Positions 15,103 to 30,645 of a stretch of DNA of 64,000 nucleotides are shown here, piece by piece. This DNA comes from Diphasiastrum complanatum (taxonomy: Eukaryota > Streptophyta > Lycopodiopsida > Lycopodiales > Lycopodiaceae): positions 65,753,812 through 65,817,811 of the forward strand of contig CM055100.1 of assembly GCA_029204225.1 (NCBI GenBank). Direction: 5' to 3'. The notes beneath the pieces were generated by a model. The model made no database searches, was not told the origin of the DNA, and saw nothing but the letters and a program-made list of their open reading frames with translations. Every line of letters begins with the position of its first letter. Position 1 is the stretch's first letter. The position numbers and the translations under genes are program-made.

Positions 15103-15150
15103 GGGTATGTGGAGATGCCAAGGAGTACTCCTTGGCATCTCCACTTACCC
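15103..15150. repeat. 48 bp palindrome without loop
   Basis: The centre 15109-15144 is a perfect 36 bp palindrome. Five more pairs extend it to 15103-15150 with one mismatch (15108 against 15145). There is no spacer. It lies about 840 bp before the petC start codon. Confidence 0.95.
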
Positions 15151-15907
15151 ACCATGTCAGCATTTTCTAAGCCAAGTCATCTGCCGCATCGGGGGATTTC
15201 ACTTTCCTACATGAAATGAAATAAGGGCATTTCTATCTTTCCTCTCCAACAAAGATTGATTTTTTGTTTCAACAAATGCATAATGCCTAAGGGCCTCTTC
15301 ACATGTAAACTTGGTAGCCATTCTTGATGTATGTCATCCCATCCTCGGATCACACCACCGTTCTCACAAATCCACTTCCAATGTCACCACCCTGTCTCCA
15401 TGCATTTCACTTGTTCTTACCTGCTGAACGAGTCTGCCAACAGCCATGAATCTACTGTAACAGGTGAATCACCAAAGATTTGCTCCATAGATATCGTATT
15501 ATCTGTTGAGCAAGTGAGGATGGGTTGAAGGTTGACCTGGTCTCGCTCGACTCGAGAGGAAGAGAGAGAAGTTGGTCAGGCTGACCCGTGCAATCGCTGA
15601 CCCAAACGATCCATGCAATCGGGATATATTGCAGCCCGGCCCGTTCTTGACGTCAAGAACGGCCGGGGTGTGCTTCATGCAAAAAGCTCTAATGCTCTCT
15701 TGTCTAATCACCCCAATTGTCATCATTAAATTAAAGAGTTTTATAGAGACCGTGGAAACATGAAGGAATGTGATTTCAAATGGTGAGGATAAGGATAGGG
15801 TGAAGCAAATACATTTGTGGCTCTCTTTTTTCTTCCCCTTCCTTCGCTTTGACGGTACATTTTTTGAATGCATTAAACAAAAACGAGAGCCAGGACGAGA
15901 ACTAGAA

Positions 15908-15938
15908 AAGGAGAGAGAGGGAGAGAGAGAGAGAGAGC
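15908..15938 (+). promoter_or_regulatory. GA-rich stretch in probable petC 5' leader
   Basis: A GAGAGAG-rich run about 50-75 bp before the petC ATG. Such runs are common in plant 5' leaders and can bind BPC/GAGA factors. A transcription start cannot be fixed from sequence. Confidence 0.5.
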
Positions 15939-15984
15939 GAGATGAACAGAAATTGAGCAGAGCGTTGAGAGAAGGCAATAAACC

Positions 15985-19091
<3,107 letters not shown>

Positions 19092-19725
19092 AAATTGCCT
19101 GCCTCTGTATAGAATGCAATTATCGGCTCAGCAAACCCTGACATTATGCAGGCTATCAAGTTCTATTTTATGCTGGAGATATATTTCGTAGGGCCCAAGG
19201 TTTTGTTCGAGGGAAATGACAATTTAGCCTCTCTCATCTCTATCCATTGTATTTGATTTCAATTGGGAACCCATGTCAAGCATTCTTCTTGAGATACTAG
19301 CGTGTGATTTTTGCACAAGCTATAAAAAAATAGCAAGTGCTACATATAACTGAGTTTCACTTCAAGGAATGATAAGTTTAGCATGCAAATTATATTATGC
19401 ACCTGCCACCATATGTTGCTAACATGCCTTGCCAACTTGTATAAAAGGTCTTGTACTTGCCTTATCATTACATCATTACCATGTAACAAAACCAAAACCA
19501 CCGATTATTACATCTTATATCATAAAAATATCATGTGCTCTCATTCACAAAAAGGATCAAATTGGCACAGGAAAACTGAGCAATAATACAACTTTGTGAT
19601 TTTGGCCAGTGGCATCCCACTAGCGCGGCTTAGTCCAATTGCACCCACCAAAATATGCTACACACTTATGAAAGAAAGTGATCTTTTAAAAATCTTAAAA
19701 TTGGAGTTAACTTTGCTAACTATGC

Positions 19726-19728
<3 letters not shown>
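19092..19728. other. petC 3' flank, no further gene seen
   Basis: The petC 3' untranslated region must lie at its start. No clear single polyadenylation signal can be chosen. No other coding frame is supported. Confidence 0.5.

Positions 19729-19762
<34 letters not shown>
19729..19762. repeat. (TA)n microsatellite
   Basis: Uninterrupted TA dinucleotides, about 17 units. Confidence 0.95.
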
Positions 19763-19768
<6 letters not shown>

Positions 19769-19817
19769 ATCATAGTGATGAATAAGCAAGTGATGATAAG
19801 ATTGGCAACATTAAACA

Positions 19818-20056
19818 ATGGTCCTCAAATCTTTGGCTTGTTTGTTGAGACCTTTCCTCCTATGGTTTGGAGTTTCGTTCGACTCAACCGCGTAGGACTT
19901 GCAATAAAAAAACATTAAACTACTAAGGGTGGTTTCATGGTCCTCAAATCTTTGGCTTGTTTGTTAAGACCTTTTCTCTCGTGGTTTGGAGTTTGATTCC
20001 ATTGGACTGCATAGGACTTGCAAGGAAAAAACATTAAACTACTAAGGGTGGTTTCA
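19818..20056 (+). repeat. 119 bp tandem duplication
   Basis: Unit 1 spans 19818-19936 and unit 2 spans 19937-20056. They share the words TCCTCAAATCTTTGGCTTG and ACTACTAAGGGTGG with scattered substitutions. No coding function is seen. Confidence 0.9.
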
Positions 20057-20099
20057 ATTGGAAGGGGGTTTGTGAAAAATGCAAAAATAAGCTTGGTAG

Positions 20100-22442
20100 A
20101 GGCCAAAAATCATGTATATAGGATGATTACACATGTGTGGAGCCTGTTCCCACGTGTGAAAATAGTGTATTTGTCATGTACCATAATCATATAGGTTGTA
20201 CATATGATTTAATTCAAATTCTAGTGGCTAAAAAGGTCAAAAACTAGTTTTCTAGACATACAACACATGGCATCAATTTATTAATTACATGAGCCACATC
20301 CTTTGGTTAGGTGTCATATCCCATGTGTAGAGGACAGCTCACATGTGTGGAATAAGCTGAAGTAGGCGAATTTTGACTTCTAGAAGATTTTCAAATAGAT
20401 TCATATAGAAGGAAATGAATCAAAAGTGCTCAAAATAGAAGGTTTTGTCCAAGTGTCAGTTTTGCATGATGAATCATCATATGACAAAGCACCTTCACAC
20501 ATGTGGGATCATAGGGATGACCAGTACCACGAGCTCCCACTTATTGTATATATAGAGCCACATTTGGCCATAATCAAGTGAGACATCAATCTTGGTTTTG
20601 GAAGCAATTTTGAGTGATTCTTTTCATTTGTCTACATTTGTTTTGATTGTTTTGAGGTTCTATCAATGTATAGTTGATTTTTAGGTTGGAGTCCGTACTC
20701 AGACAGTGTTTCACACGTGTGAAACCAGAAAGTACACTTAGCTTCAATTAATGATTGTTCTTGTTAGGATTTTTTGTCTAGAATTGATCTAGATTGATTT
20801 TAATCTGAAGTAAATTGATAGATCAAGTAATCTGACAACCAATCCCTCTTGAGGATCAGATTAGGATCCACTCTTGGTCCTTTTTGTACATTTTGCACAT
20901 GGTATCAGAGCCTAGTACAAGAGGTATTGTTGAAACTGATAGAGTTAATCCAAATCAAAGCCAAAATTAGCAGTTTTTTGAAAACTAGTCAAATTTTGTG
21001 TAGTGAGTTGGATTTGATAGCTATCCTCAAAATTTTTGATCCAGATCTTGTTGTGGGCTGTAGGAACCCTTTTCACACGTGTGAGGCCGTACAATTTGAC
21101 TCACACACCCAATTTGAGAGATTTTTATTGCAAAATCAAGCATTTTTATAGAGAATCTAATCTCTTGATTAGTTCTTGGATTAGATCAGCCAAAAAATTA
21201 AAATTGAAGCTTGAATTAGGAGCATTATTTTCTCTGATTTTTTGAGTGCATGTTGAAATTGAGAGAGATTTTGCCAAAATTCTTAGATTAAGGAGTGATA
21301 TGCAAGGTGAGAGGATAAAATCCATTGTACCATCACTCTAGATTTGTTCAAGAGTGATAGGGTCAAGTTTAGAAACATAAATTTGCTAGAAAACATCTTT
21401 GGATTTGTCCTCCAAATGAAACTTTTGAGAATTTCTAGTGCACATAGAGCATCTATGCAAATCTTTGTAGAATTTGACATAGATTGGCTTCAATTGAGAG
21501 TTCTAGAAAAGAGATTGAGATCCAAGTCACATTGTTCAACCCTACTCATTTGTTTGAGTGATTGTAAGGTTTGAAAAGATTCATTAAGGTGTCTATGGCA
21601 AATGTGTAGAGAGAGATCCAATTTTCTAAGAGTTCCTTCCTTTATAGAGGGCAAGATCTAGAAGCTCGTTATGTGTTGTTATTGGTGGAGAATTTGTATT
21701 CTCCTAGGTGATCAAATCTTTCTAAGTGGCATTAGCTCTTTGAAGCACAATATTTTAGCGAGAAAAATCACAGCTTTTGATTTTGAATTTCATTCCAAGT
21801 CTTAAAAAGTAGAGTAATTGGTGGAATCCAATAGGAGTGATTGAATTCAATTTATTGAGCAAAAATTGACATAGTATGTATGAAACTCAAATTAGTTCTA
21901 TTCAACTTTCTTTGTGAGAGTGTGAGGGTCAATTTGAGATCCCATTGAAAGTCTAGAATGAGGAGGAGTCCATATATAAGTATTCATGCATAGTTGAGAT
22001 CTTTGTGAATCCCTGGTTGTCTAATTTTTTAAGCTTTGTGAAAAATTGGTGGTATAGTTTGTTGTCAAATCAAATCAAATTCATTCTAAATCTCAAGTGT
22101 GAGATTATTTGGGTCAAAAGTGAGTCCAAAAGAAGTGATTAAGTTTGATTTTCATGTATTTGAAACAAAACCCATCTTTTGTTCAAGAATCTCAAGTGTT
22201 AAGAGAACTAGTCAAGTGAAAAGGAAAATCTAGGTGTCAAATACAAGAAGGACAAGTCCAAGGAAAGGTGTTTCCTTTGTGGAAAGGTGAATGAGGCTTG
22301 GAGTCTCACAAGGATTTGCAAGATTTGTCTTCAAGAGTCCATCATAACACATGTCAAATCTTTTGAAATTTTTCATTTGGAAGTGCATTGTTTGGTTCAA
22401 GATGCAAAGATAGATGTCATATTAGAAATCAATCAAGAATAA
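20100..22442 (+). mobile_element. copia LTR, primer site, leader and decayed gag end
   Basis: An LTR-like stretch ends near 20899 and is followed by TGGTATCAGAGCC (20900-20912), the tRNA-Met primer site. The leader resembles those at 549-1311 and 7250-8100 in words and in its CACGTG palindromes. At 22212-22442 a frame without ATG reads KKDKSKERCFLCGKVNEAWS, which looks like a Gag zinc knuckle that kept C-x2-C but lost its His and last Cys. LTR start is uncertain. Confidence 0.6.
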
Positions 22443-22485
22443 GGAGCATCAATCACAAAATGAAAATAGTTTCATTTATGCTCTC

Positions 22486-22938
22486 ATGTCGACTTATGAA
22501 GATCTATTTTGCTTTGAAGGAATTTTTGTATCTCAAAGGTGGCTTAAGGCATTGCTAGTTGAGTGTGATGCCTTAAAAGATAGCAAAATATGTTTTCCTT
22601 GTAAGCTTACATTAGTTATGAAGTCAACGAAATGGAAATATCTTCATAATGTAGGATCTTTTGGTTTCAATAAGATCATGAATGATGTGTTCATTTATAA
22701 AGATGAAAATTGTAAGTTTTCAATCTTAAAGACAAGGTGTAAACTTCTTATGAGAATAAGTGAAGCATCCAAAGTGGACACTTATATCCATAAGCAAGTA
22801 GTTACCCTTATTGAGATGGAAATACCTTTTGATTTCAATATTGAAAAAATCATACCAAGTTGTGGTGATTTTTGGACTTATGTTTCACATTCTATCTTTC
22901 CCACACTTTCAAAAAGTGTTTATTCAAATGAAATTTAG
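22486..22938 (+). CDS. Unassigned 150-codon reading frame inside retroelement debris
   Basis: An ATG-started frame (MSTYEDLFCFEG) follows 43 bp after the decayed Gag-like text and ends at 22936-22938. The protein is Cys- and Lys-rich with KICFPCKL and a hydrophobic C-terminal part (FWTYVSHSIF). After the stop the same frame is quickly closed by further stops. I recognise no domain. It may be a decayed Gag or pre-integrase part, or sequence captured by the retroelement. Copia RT text starts about 180 bp downstream, so the region between gag and RT was replaced or deleted. Confidence 0.35.
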   Translation: MSTYEDLFCFEGIFVSQRWLKALLVECDALKDSKICFPCKLTLVMKSTKWKYLHNVGSFGFNKIMNDVFIYKDENCKFSILKTRCKLLMRISEASKVDTYIHKQVVTLIEMEIPFDFNIEKIIPSCGDFWTYVSHSIFPTLSKSVYSNEI

Positions 22939-23115
22939 ACTAATGAACTTTGAAGCTTCTACCTTTTGGAGGCAAAGACATCAAATGCTCAAATTTGAAA
23001 TGGATAATAAATGCATAGCTTTTATTGGATGTGAGCGAAGGGCCAACATGTGATGAAGCATGGACTATGAGCATGGCATCTTGACTCGTCACATGGTGGC
23101 ATCATTCAAAGCCAA

Positions 23116-24570
23116 ATGAAGGGTTTCTCTCAGAGATATGGTATTGGCTATTCTGAAACCTTCTCTCCTGTCGTCAAACATTTGTCCCTACGTCTGTTGT
23201 TTGCATATGCAGCAGCTTATGACCTCAAGATCCACATTGTGGATGAGAAGACAGCCTTTTTGCATGGCGAATTAGACGAAGAGGTCTACATGGATCAATT
23301 CCCAAGATTCGTCTCGAATTCACTTCCTGACTATGTATGCAGAATGCATAGAAGCATCTACGGTCTGAAGCGATCAGTCCGACAATGGTACAAGAAGAAG
23401 GATCAGGCCCTGAAATCATTGGGATTCAAGCCTTTGTTGGCTGACTCCAATGTGTATGTCAGAGTTACATATGGGCAGATCATTATAGTGGCTATTTATG
23501 TGGACGACACTCTGATACTTTGCAAGAGTGAGCAGCTAATTGCTGAAGTAACGACAAACATCTCGAAACATTTCGAGATAGTGGATCTGGGAGAAGCCAG
23601 GTGTTACCTAGGCTTACAAATTGAAAGGGACTATGAGGGAGACAAGTTATACCTTCACCAGTCGAGATACACCCAAAAGGTCCTAGAGGACTTTGGGATG
23701 CTGAATAGCAAAGGAGCGAACACTCCAATGCTCGCATGGACAGTGCTAACAAATGACGACTGTCCAAAGACTGAGGAAGAAAGAGAACAGATACAGCTCA
23801 CATCCTACAGGAGGCTGATAGGTTCACTGATGTACCTTGCAGACAACACACGTCATGATATTGCTTATGCAGTATTCAGAATGAGCCAATTCTGCACGAA
23901 TCCAGGTTCAACACATTGGAAGATTGCAAAATGAATTTTGCAATATCTTCAACTAACGAGGGATTATGGCTTGTGTTATTGTCATGGTGCAGGTCTCAGG
24001 ATACTTTCCTACAGCGATGCTAGCTGGGCATCTCTCAGGGACGACTGTAAAAGCGTCTCAGGAGGATGCACCATCGCATCAGGAGCAGCAGTTCTCTAGG
24101 TCAGCAAGAAGTAGACCATTGTAGCCCAGTCATCCTGCGAAGCAGAGTACGTAGCAGCAGCGAAGATGGCCAACGAAATTTGGCTAAGGCAATTCCTTGA
24201 TGAATTGGACGAAACAAGGAACGAGCCATTGTTCTTGCAAATGGACAACACCTCTGCGATACACCTGACGAAAGATCATGTGTTCTACTCAAGAATGAAG
24301 CACATTGCGATCAAGTATCACTTGATCAGGGATTTGATTGAAAGGAAGATGATGCAGACCACCTTCACAGGAACAAAAGATATGGTTGTTATCATCTTCA
24401 CTAAAGCTCTATACAAAGGGCTCTTTGAGAGGCAAAGGAGCAGTCTCGGGACCATAAAGCTATCATGCTTGGAGAGGGAGCTGAAGAAACAAAGTGTTTC
24501 TGATTACAAAACCTTGTTCAGTCCTTCACTTGACGAAGATGTTCGCGAACTCGAACATCTGAAGACATGA
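23116..24570 (+). pseudogene. copia RT and RNase H, copy 1
   Basis: RT is open from 23116 to a TGA at 23932. The YVDD box is present (23499-23510). RNase H text continues past the stop in the same and other frames: SYSDASW near 24006, a TAG near 24098, and KHIAIKYHLIRDLI near 24298. The C-terminal tail (KKQSVSDYKTL onward) has a stop at 24568-24570. Reverse transcriptase would copy element RNA in the particle; this copy is broken. Confidence 0.8.
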
Positions 24571-24807
24571 AACACGAAGAGTTTCGTGAACACGAAAGTC
24601 AACGGAGACGAAGACGAACGGTTCGCGAACACGAAGGATCCACGAACAAGATTCCTTTGCGGTCTAGCAAGAGAGAAAGACATACGAGGTAAGCGAAACC
24701 AACGGTGGAAACGAAACTCGTTCTGTGCTTGCGCTCCAAGGAGTACCACCAAAGATCACGCAAGTACCCAGAAGTATAGAGATCTGACCTGATGGCATGA
24801 TGTCAGC

Positions 24808-26210
24808 CCTGAAATCATTGAGATTCAAGCCTCTGTTGGCTGATTCCAATGTGTATGTCAGAGTTACAGATGGGCAGATCATTATAGTGGCTGTATATGT
24901 GGACAACACTCTGATACTTAGTAGGAGTGAGCAACTAATTGTTGAAGTAAAGACAGACATCTCGAAACATTTTGAGATAGTGGATCTGGGAGAAGCCAGG
25001 TGTTACCTAGGCTTACAAATTGAAAGGGACTACGAGGAAGGCAAGTTATACCTTCACCAGTCCAAATACACTTAGAAGATCCTAGAGGACTTTGGGATGT
25101 TGAACTGCAAAGGAGTGAACTCCAATGCTCGTAGGGACGATGCTAACAAATGACGACTGTCCAAAGACTGAGGAAGAAAGAGAACAGATGCAGCTCACAC
25201 TCTACAGGAGGTTGATAGGTTCACTGATGTACCTTGTAGACAACACACGTCCTGATATTGCTTATGCAGTATTCGGGATGAGCCAATTCTGCACGAATCC
25301 AGGCTCGGCACATTGGAAGATTGCAAAACAAATTTTGCAATATCTTCAATTAACGAGGGATTATGGCTTGTGTTATTGTCATGGTGAAGGTCTCAAGATA
25401 CTTTCCTACAGTGATGCTAGCTGGGCATCTCTCAAGGACGACTGTAAAAGTATCTCAAAAGGATGCACCATCGCATCAGGAGCAGTAGTTCTCTGGGTCA
25501 GCAAGAAGCAGACCATTGTAGCCCAGTCGTCCTGCAAAGTAGAGTACGTAGCAGCAGCAAAGATGGCCAACGAAATAATTTGGCTAAGGCAGTTCCTGGA
25601 CGAATTGGGCAAAACAAGAAATAAGCCATTGGTCTTGCAGATGGACAACACCTCTGCGATACACCTGACGAAAGATCTTGTGTTCCACTCAAGAACGAAG
25701 CACATTGCGATCAAGTATCACTTGATCAAGCATCTGATTGAAAGGAAGATGATGCAGACCACCTTCATAGGAACAAAGGATATGGTTGTTGACATCTTCA
25801 CTAAAGCTCTAGACAAAAGGCTCTTTGAGAGGCAAATGAGCAGTCTTTGGATCATAAAGCTACTTTGCTTTGAGAGGGAGATGAAGAAACAAAGTGTTTC
25901 TGATTACAAAGCCTTGCTAGCTTTCAGTCCTTCACTTGACGAAGATGTTTGCGAACTCGAACATCTGGAGACACAAAACACGAAGAGTTTTGCGAACGTG
26001 AAAGTCAATGGAGACGAAGACGAACGGTTCGCTAACACAAACGGATCGCGAACACGAAGGATCCACGAACGAGATTCCTTTGCGGTCCAGCAAGAAAGAA
26101 AGGGAGATGAGGTAAGTGAAACCAATGGTGGAAACGAAACTCGTTCTGTCCTCGCGCTCCAAGGAGTGCCACCAAAGATCACGCAAGTACCCAGAAGTAC
26201 AGAGATTTGA
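24808..26210 (+). pseudogene. copia RT C-terminus and RNase H, copy 2
   Basis: The repeat starts at CCCTGAAATCATTG and reads through the RT C-terminal part, where the box is YVDN (24896-24907), so the second catalytic Asp is lost. A TAG at 25073 and a shift near 25120 follow, then a frame of about 360 codons from 25125 to 26210 covering RNase H (YSDASWASL, VEYVAAAKMANEIIWLRQFLDEL) and a long charged tail after DIFTKAL. The tail is unusual in length for copia and is rich in ACGAAC-type words at the DNA level. Confidence 0.8.
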
Positions 26211-26229
26211 CTTGATGGCATGACGTCAG

Positions 26230-26960
26230 CAGATACTTCCTAGGTCATGGCTAATCTGCCACTCTTGTAAATCTTTGGTTAGTTGTAGATGCTTAATCAC
26301 TCTAATCTTAGATTTGCACACAGAGACCGTACTTACTAAATTATACTCGACACATATCAGAACATGATACATAGAGTGTAACTAAGAAAAGAGACACTGA
26401 AGAAGTCTGATGCTAGTAAGCAATCAAGACGAACACAGACAGAAGCTCTGCCTGCGTGCGAGAAGATAATTTTGTCTAGGATCAGAAGATCCAATTGTCC
26501 GCTAGTGAAGTGAGACTACTACTCGTGAGAGAACCGTGCTTCTCTCACGCCAACGCACTGCGTGGATTCACATGCAGTGCCCTGAAGAAAACAGAGAAAA
26601 TCAATATAGATTATTTTTCTGGTTGTGTCTGATCTTGGATGTCGAATGCTTATGCTGTTTATTTTTCATATGTCTGAGTTTTCTTGTTCCCTTTGAATTC
26701 CTCACCTTGGTTGAAATGAAGTTGAATGCTGTATTAATTTTATGAACGTAGATCAGTAGTAACTGACTACTCTCTGGAGGATTGCAGGAGTGTTTCAGCT
26801 GGCAATGCCCAGCGAACGCATCTGAACTCCACCCGAATCGTGAAAGAGAGTCGCGAACGTTTTGAATCTCGAAAGAGAGTCGCGAATGTTTCGTGAATTT
26901 TCTTCTCACGATTCTCATCAGTCGTATCGAAGCAACACACGACTCCCAACAGTGTCCTGA
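26230..26960 (+). mobile_element. Probable 3' LTR region of the copia above
   Basis: It directly follows the RNase H frame. Near 26838-26896 two GAAAGAGAGTCGCGAA units lie in tandem. LTR borders cannot be set without a second copy. Confidence 0.4.
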
Positions 26961-29900
26961 ACATCTCCTTGTTTAAGGCCTTACCATCTTCTTGTTTCCA
27001 CTTGGCAATGGCTTGCACATCTACGGGTCATGGTTTGACCTCAATACCATCAACTATGTCCCATAGTTTCTTAGCCATGAAAATGACCTTCACTGTAAAA
27101 CCTCTACATATGATAAATGCTTCCGGCTAGGTTGTTGATGATTGAGATTGATTTACTGGAAGAATCCATATGTGTTTTTTGTGATAACAAAGCGAATCAA
27201 TTTTTTCTATAAGAAAAATAAGAATACATATATGTTGGATTCCGTTTTGATACACGATCAAGCAATAACATGCTTTGATATCATCATGTAGGAGATCAAT
27301 ATAGGGATCGTGACTCGAGTAATTGAAGCTCTAACACCATGTTGGAAATCATTATGGTTTCTTATATTAGATAGGTAGAACTATTGAGCTACCATTCAGT
27401 TTTGTATGGTATAATGTGTGTGTGTTGGTAACATAACTACAAAGGGAATAGATCATATGAGCTTATTGGAGACAATTGAGATGTTGTTGATAGTCATTAA
27501 AATAATTAATAGCAAAACTTTTCTAATTTACCTAGTAGTGAAACACACTAACATACATAACAGAGGTAGACAAATTGTGGATCATGACAATGTACCAAAA
27601 TATAAAAGATTGTAGAAACAGAGAGGCTAGCTTAATTCATTCAAGAAACAAATCAAGTTAAGGATATTGAGTTAACTTGGATTCCTGACAAATGATAAAA
27701 GATCAATCTCCTCTTTTCTTCTATACATATTTCTTTCAATTTCATCCTATATTTATATGCAGATAAACTATAAATTTCTGGTAGTTTGATTCTTCTAAAC
27801 AATGTAATTACTTATGTACAACCATCGCTTAAATGAAACAATCAACAAAACTCTTCTATAATTCTGAAAGGAAATGTGATAGCCTTCAAAAGAAATGCGA
27901 CTTCTGTGACTTTTAGTTCATTTATGCAAATTGTGATTCTATTTCATGTGTATTTTTATGGGTCGTAGTTTGTCACAATAACTAGGATAGTTTTGAAGAA
28001 ATAGTTCCATGACATGACCGCATTACAATTTTAGTTCAATCAATTGTCGAACTCCAAGATGTAGCAATTCTCTAAATGGCTACAAGAAACCTTATCAACC
28101 ATTTCTTGTTCTTCTTGGAGTTTGTCTCGTATAAGTATCCATTTGTAAATCTTGTAGAACCAACCTAGTCGACACTTTCTAACACATGTTTATCTTTCCT
28201 TCAATTGATTGTGATGAAATTTCTATAATGTGTGTGATATGGCTGGAAAGACATGACTGAATGGATATTTGAAGCCTGGCTAATGTTGAAACCTCTATTT
28301 CTTATTCCATGTTGTCATTAGCATCAAGTTAACCATGCAAATGCAAGCCTAGATAGTTTTTGAGCAGTACAATTATTTCATCTTGTCATGGACTAGGACT
28401 AAAATTTGAACGTTAAGAGAACACATTCACAACATACTTCTTGCTAATTTCACAATATTTTTTTTTTGAAATTCTTGGCTTTTAGATAAAGTTATATATT
28501 TCAATTTACCTCTTTAATTTGAAAATAAAGTTTGTAGAATGATCTTCAAGTGACATTTTCCGAACTTGTTTTTGCTATCATGCAAAAGGCAAGGAGGCCT
28601 TTGAAGGGCAATATAGCTTGGGAGCTTAAAAAGATGCCCTTATGCCAAACCATTTGTGACCAATGATTGCAAGGTTAGTCAATTAGTTGAATATTTGGGT
28701 AGAGAAAAGGGACATGTTAAGTTGGCACATTATAGCAACTCTTCAATATTTGGGTTTTCATATATTACAACCATTCAAATACTTTTGTGTGTATGTGTGC
28801 GCACATGGAAGGGGTCTTGGAATCATGTGAATGATTAAACTGCTCACATGTGTGAGTCATAGACATTAGTTTGCATGTGTGAAGGATTTGGGGACATACA
28901 TGTTTTATTTCCAAACCTCGCTACATGGCAAAAGAAAATGGCTGGATAAGGTTGACAGGGTTGAATCTACATTTGACATTGTTTTTAAGCCCCAATGATA
29001 GTGGGGTGTGCGAGCTATGATAATCGGTCTCATATGGACATGGGAGTGCAAAAGTAGGAAACTCCCATGTCTGTGTTTCTCAAACAAAAAAGGTTGCATT
29101 GCGGTTGCCTGTACTTTTCATAGATGAACACCCAAGATGCAGATTGCCTATCAAAATGAGTGGTGAGCATATTTGGACTTGTTATTGTAAAACTTTTAAA
29201 TCTTCCAAATGACTAGTCTCCCTTTGGGTCTTTTGTCAAACGACATGTGTAACATCTTGCCCTTCGTGATGACTTGTCATGAAGTCTTTAATCGGATGTA
29301 CACATCAAGTTTGAGGACCTAAGGAAAGGGCTTATTTAAGGCTGGTTTGAGACACAAGGGGGCTAAAGTCCAATTTCAAATTGGAGATACCCCCCATATT
29401 AACGGGAGCACGTGCTTTCACACAAGGGTTGAATTTGTATAATATATTATTGCATTTTATCAAAGATTAGACCATGGCCCCACAATGTAATCGGATGGCA
29501 AGTCAACTTACACATGTTAACGTCCATTGTTATCAAATAGGATGCCATGTAGTGGCCATGTGCTTGCAAGTTAACACTTATATTCAAATCATCCAGGGCC
29601 ACATGTCTATTACTATTTTCCAATGAGGTTGATTGCCATTCTAGTCGTCTTCACATTTGTTTATAATCATGACTAATAATTGCAATTTTTCTTCATAGTA
29701 CATTAACCTTCAAGAAAATAGAACTAATCTCACAACTAGCCACACAAAAATGGCCACACAAAAATTGTGATAAAAAGTAAATTACAAAATAAAGAAATTC
29801 TAATTACATGAATATGAAATAAGTATGACATGCTCCAAGAAGACAATGACAAATTTAAACCACGACAAAATAAATGAACCTAACAAAATCAAGAGCAAAA

Positions 29901-30640
29901 AGAAAACAAAAAGAAAAGTAACAAACTCAAGAGGCTTGTGATGCATGGGCAACAAAATGTATACATGTTACAAAAGGATATGTTAACAAAAAGAAAAGAA
30001 GCATGCAATGAAAAAACAGGCACCCTATTGATGGATTTATTCCTCTAGTGATGGACGCATGCGGCTCTTTGGGCAGCATAATGTAACCATATTTCTGCTT
30101 CAGTGCTCATGGTTGTCTTCAAACAATGAATTTACATCGCCTTGCAATGTCCTCAAGGCTTGCTACAAAGGCCAACGGCTCAAATTTTTCTCACTTCCCT
30201 TTGCTAGTTGACTCCCCACCTAATCACTTATCTTATTTGTTGTACTCAAATGGCGAAGTTCCAAAAACAACATAGCTTTTTATTTTTGTTTATCATAAGA
30301 TCATGTTGTGATCTTAGTTGTAATACAAACTCGTTAATCTAGAATTTTTTGAAAAACTCTCTTGGGGACGTGTGTTTCTTTGTCATCATTGTTCTCACAA
30401 GTTTTCAACTAATAATGGCATCATGGCGTTTTTTCTACGAGCAGTTGGAGACGTTCTAAATTCATAGTAGCAACGAGCAAATTGTAGATTAAGTTATTGC
30501 ACTTTAGCAAATTGTTGCAACACCCGCTATTGCATGTAGCGAGTAACCGAGGGGGCAAGTTAAGTTTAGTCACTTTTCCACTCTTTTTTTGGTACTTTGT
30601 GTGGCATGTGTCATTTAGCATTTACCATTTCGTGAACTAG
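26961..30640. other. Long stretch without recognisable gene
   Basis: AT-rich sequence with short chance frames. An A-rich patch lies near 29700-30020. No LTR, RT or host exon was recognised. Confidence 0.5.
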
Positions 30641-30645
30641 TTTAA

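Larger units (their letters stand above)
23044..26229 (+). mobile_element. copia RT-RNase H region with tandem duplication
   Basis: From about 23116 the text reads as copia RT: KGFSQRYGIGYSETFSPV, DEKTAFLHGELDEEVYM, YGLKRSVRQW and VAIYVDDTLIL, then the RNase H region. A second copy of the part from KSLGFKPLLADSN onward begins at 24808 and runs to about 26229. Integrase, protease and gag of this element are not present. Both copies contain stops, so no full RT is encoded. Confidence 0.85.

Noticed and set aside
22212-22442. Four-cysteine zinc-ribbon protein (CFLC...CKIC)
   Set aside because: The context KKDKSKERCFLCGK is better explained as a Gag zinc knuckle that lost its His and last Cys.
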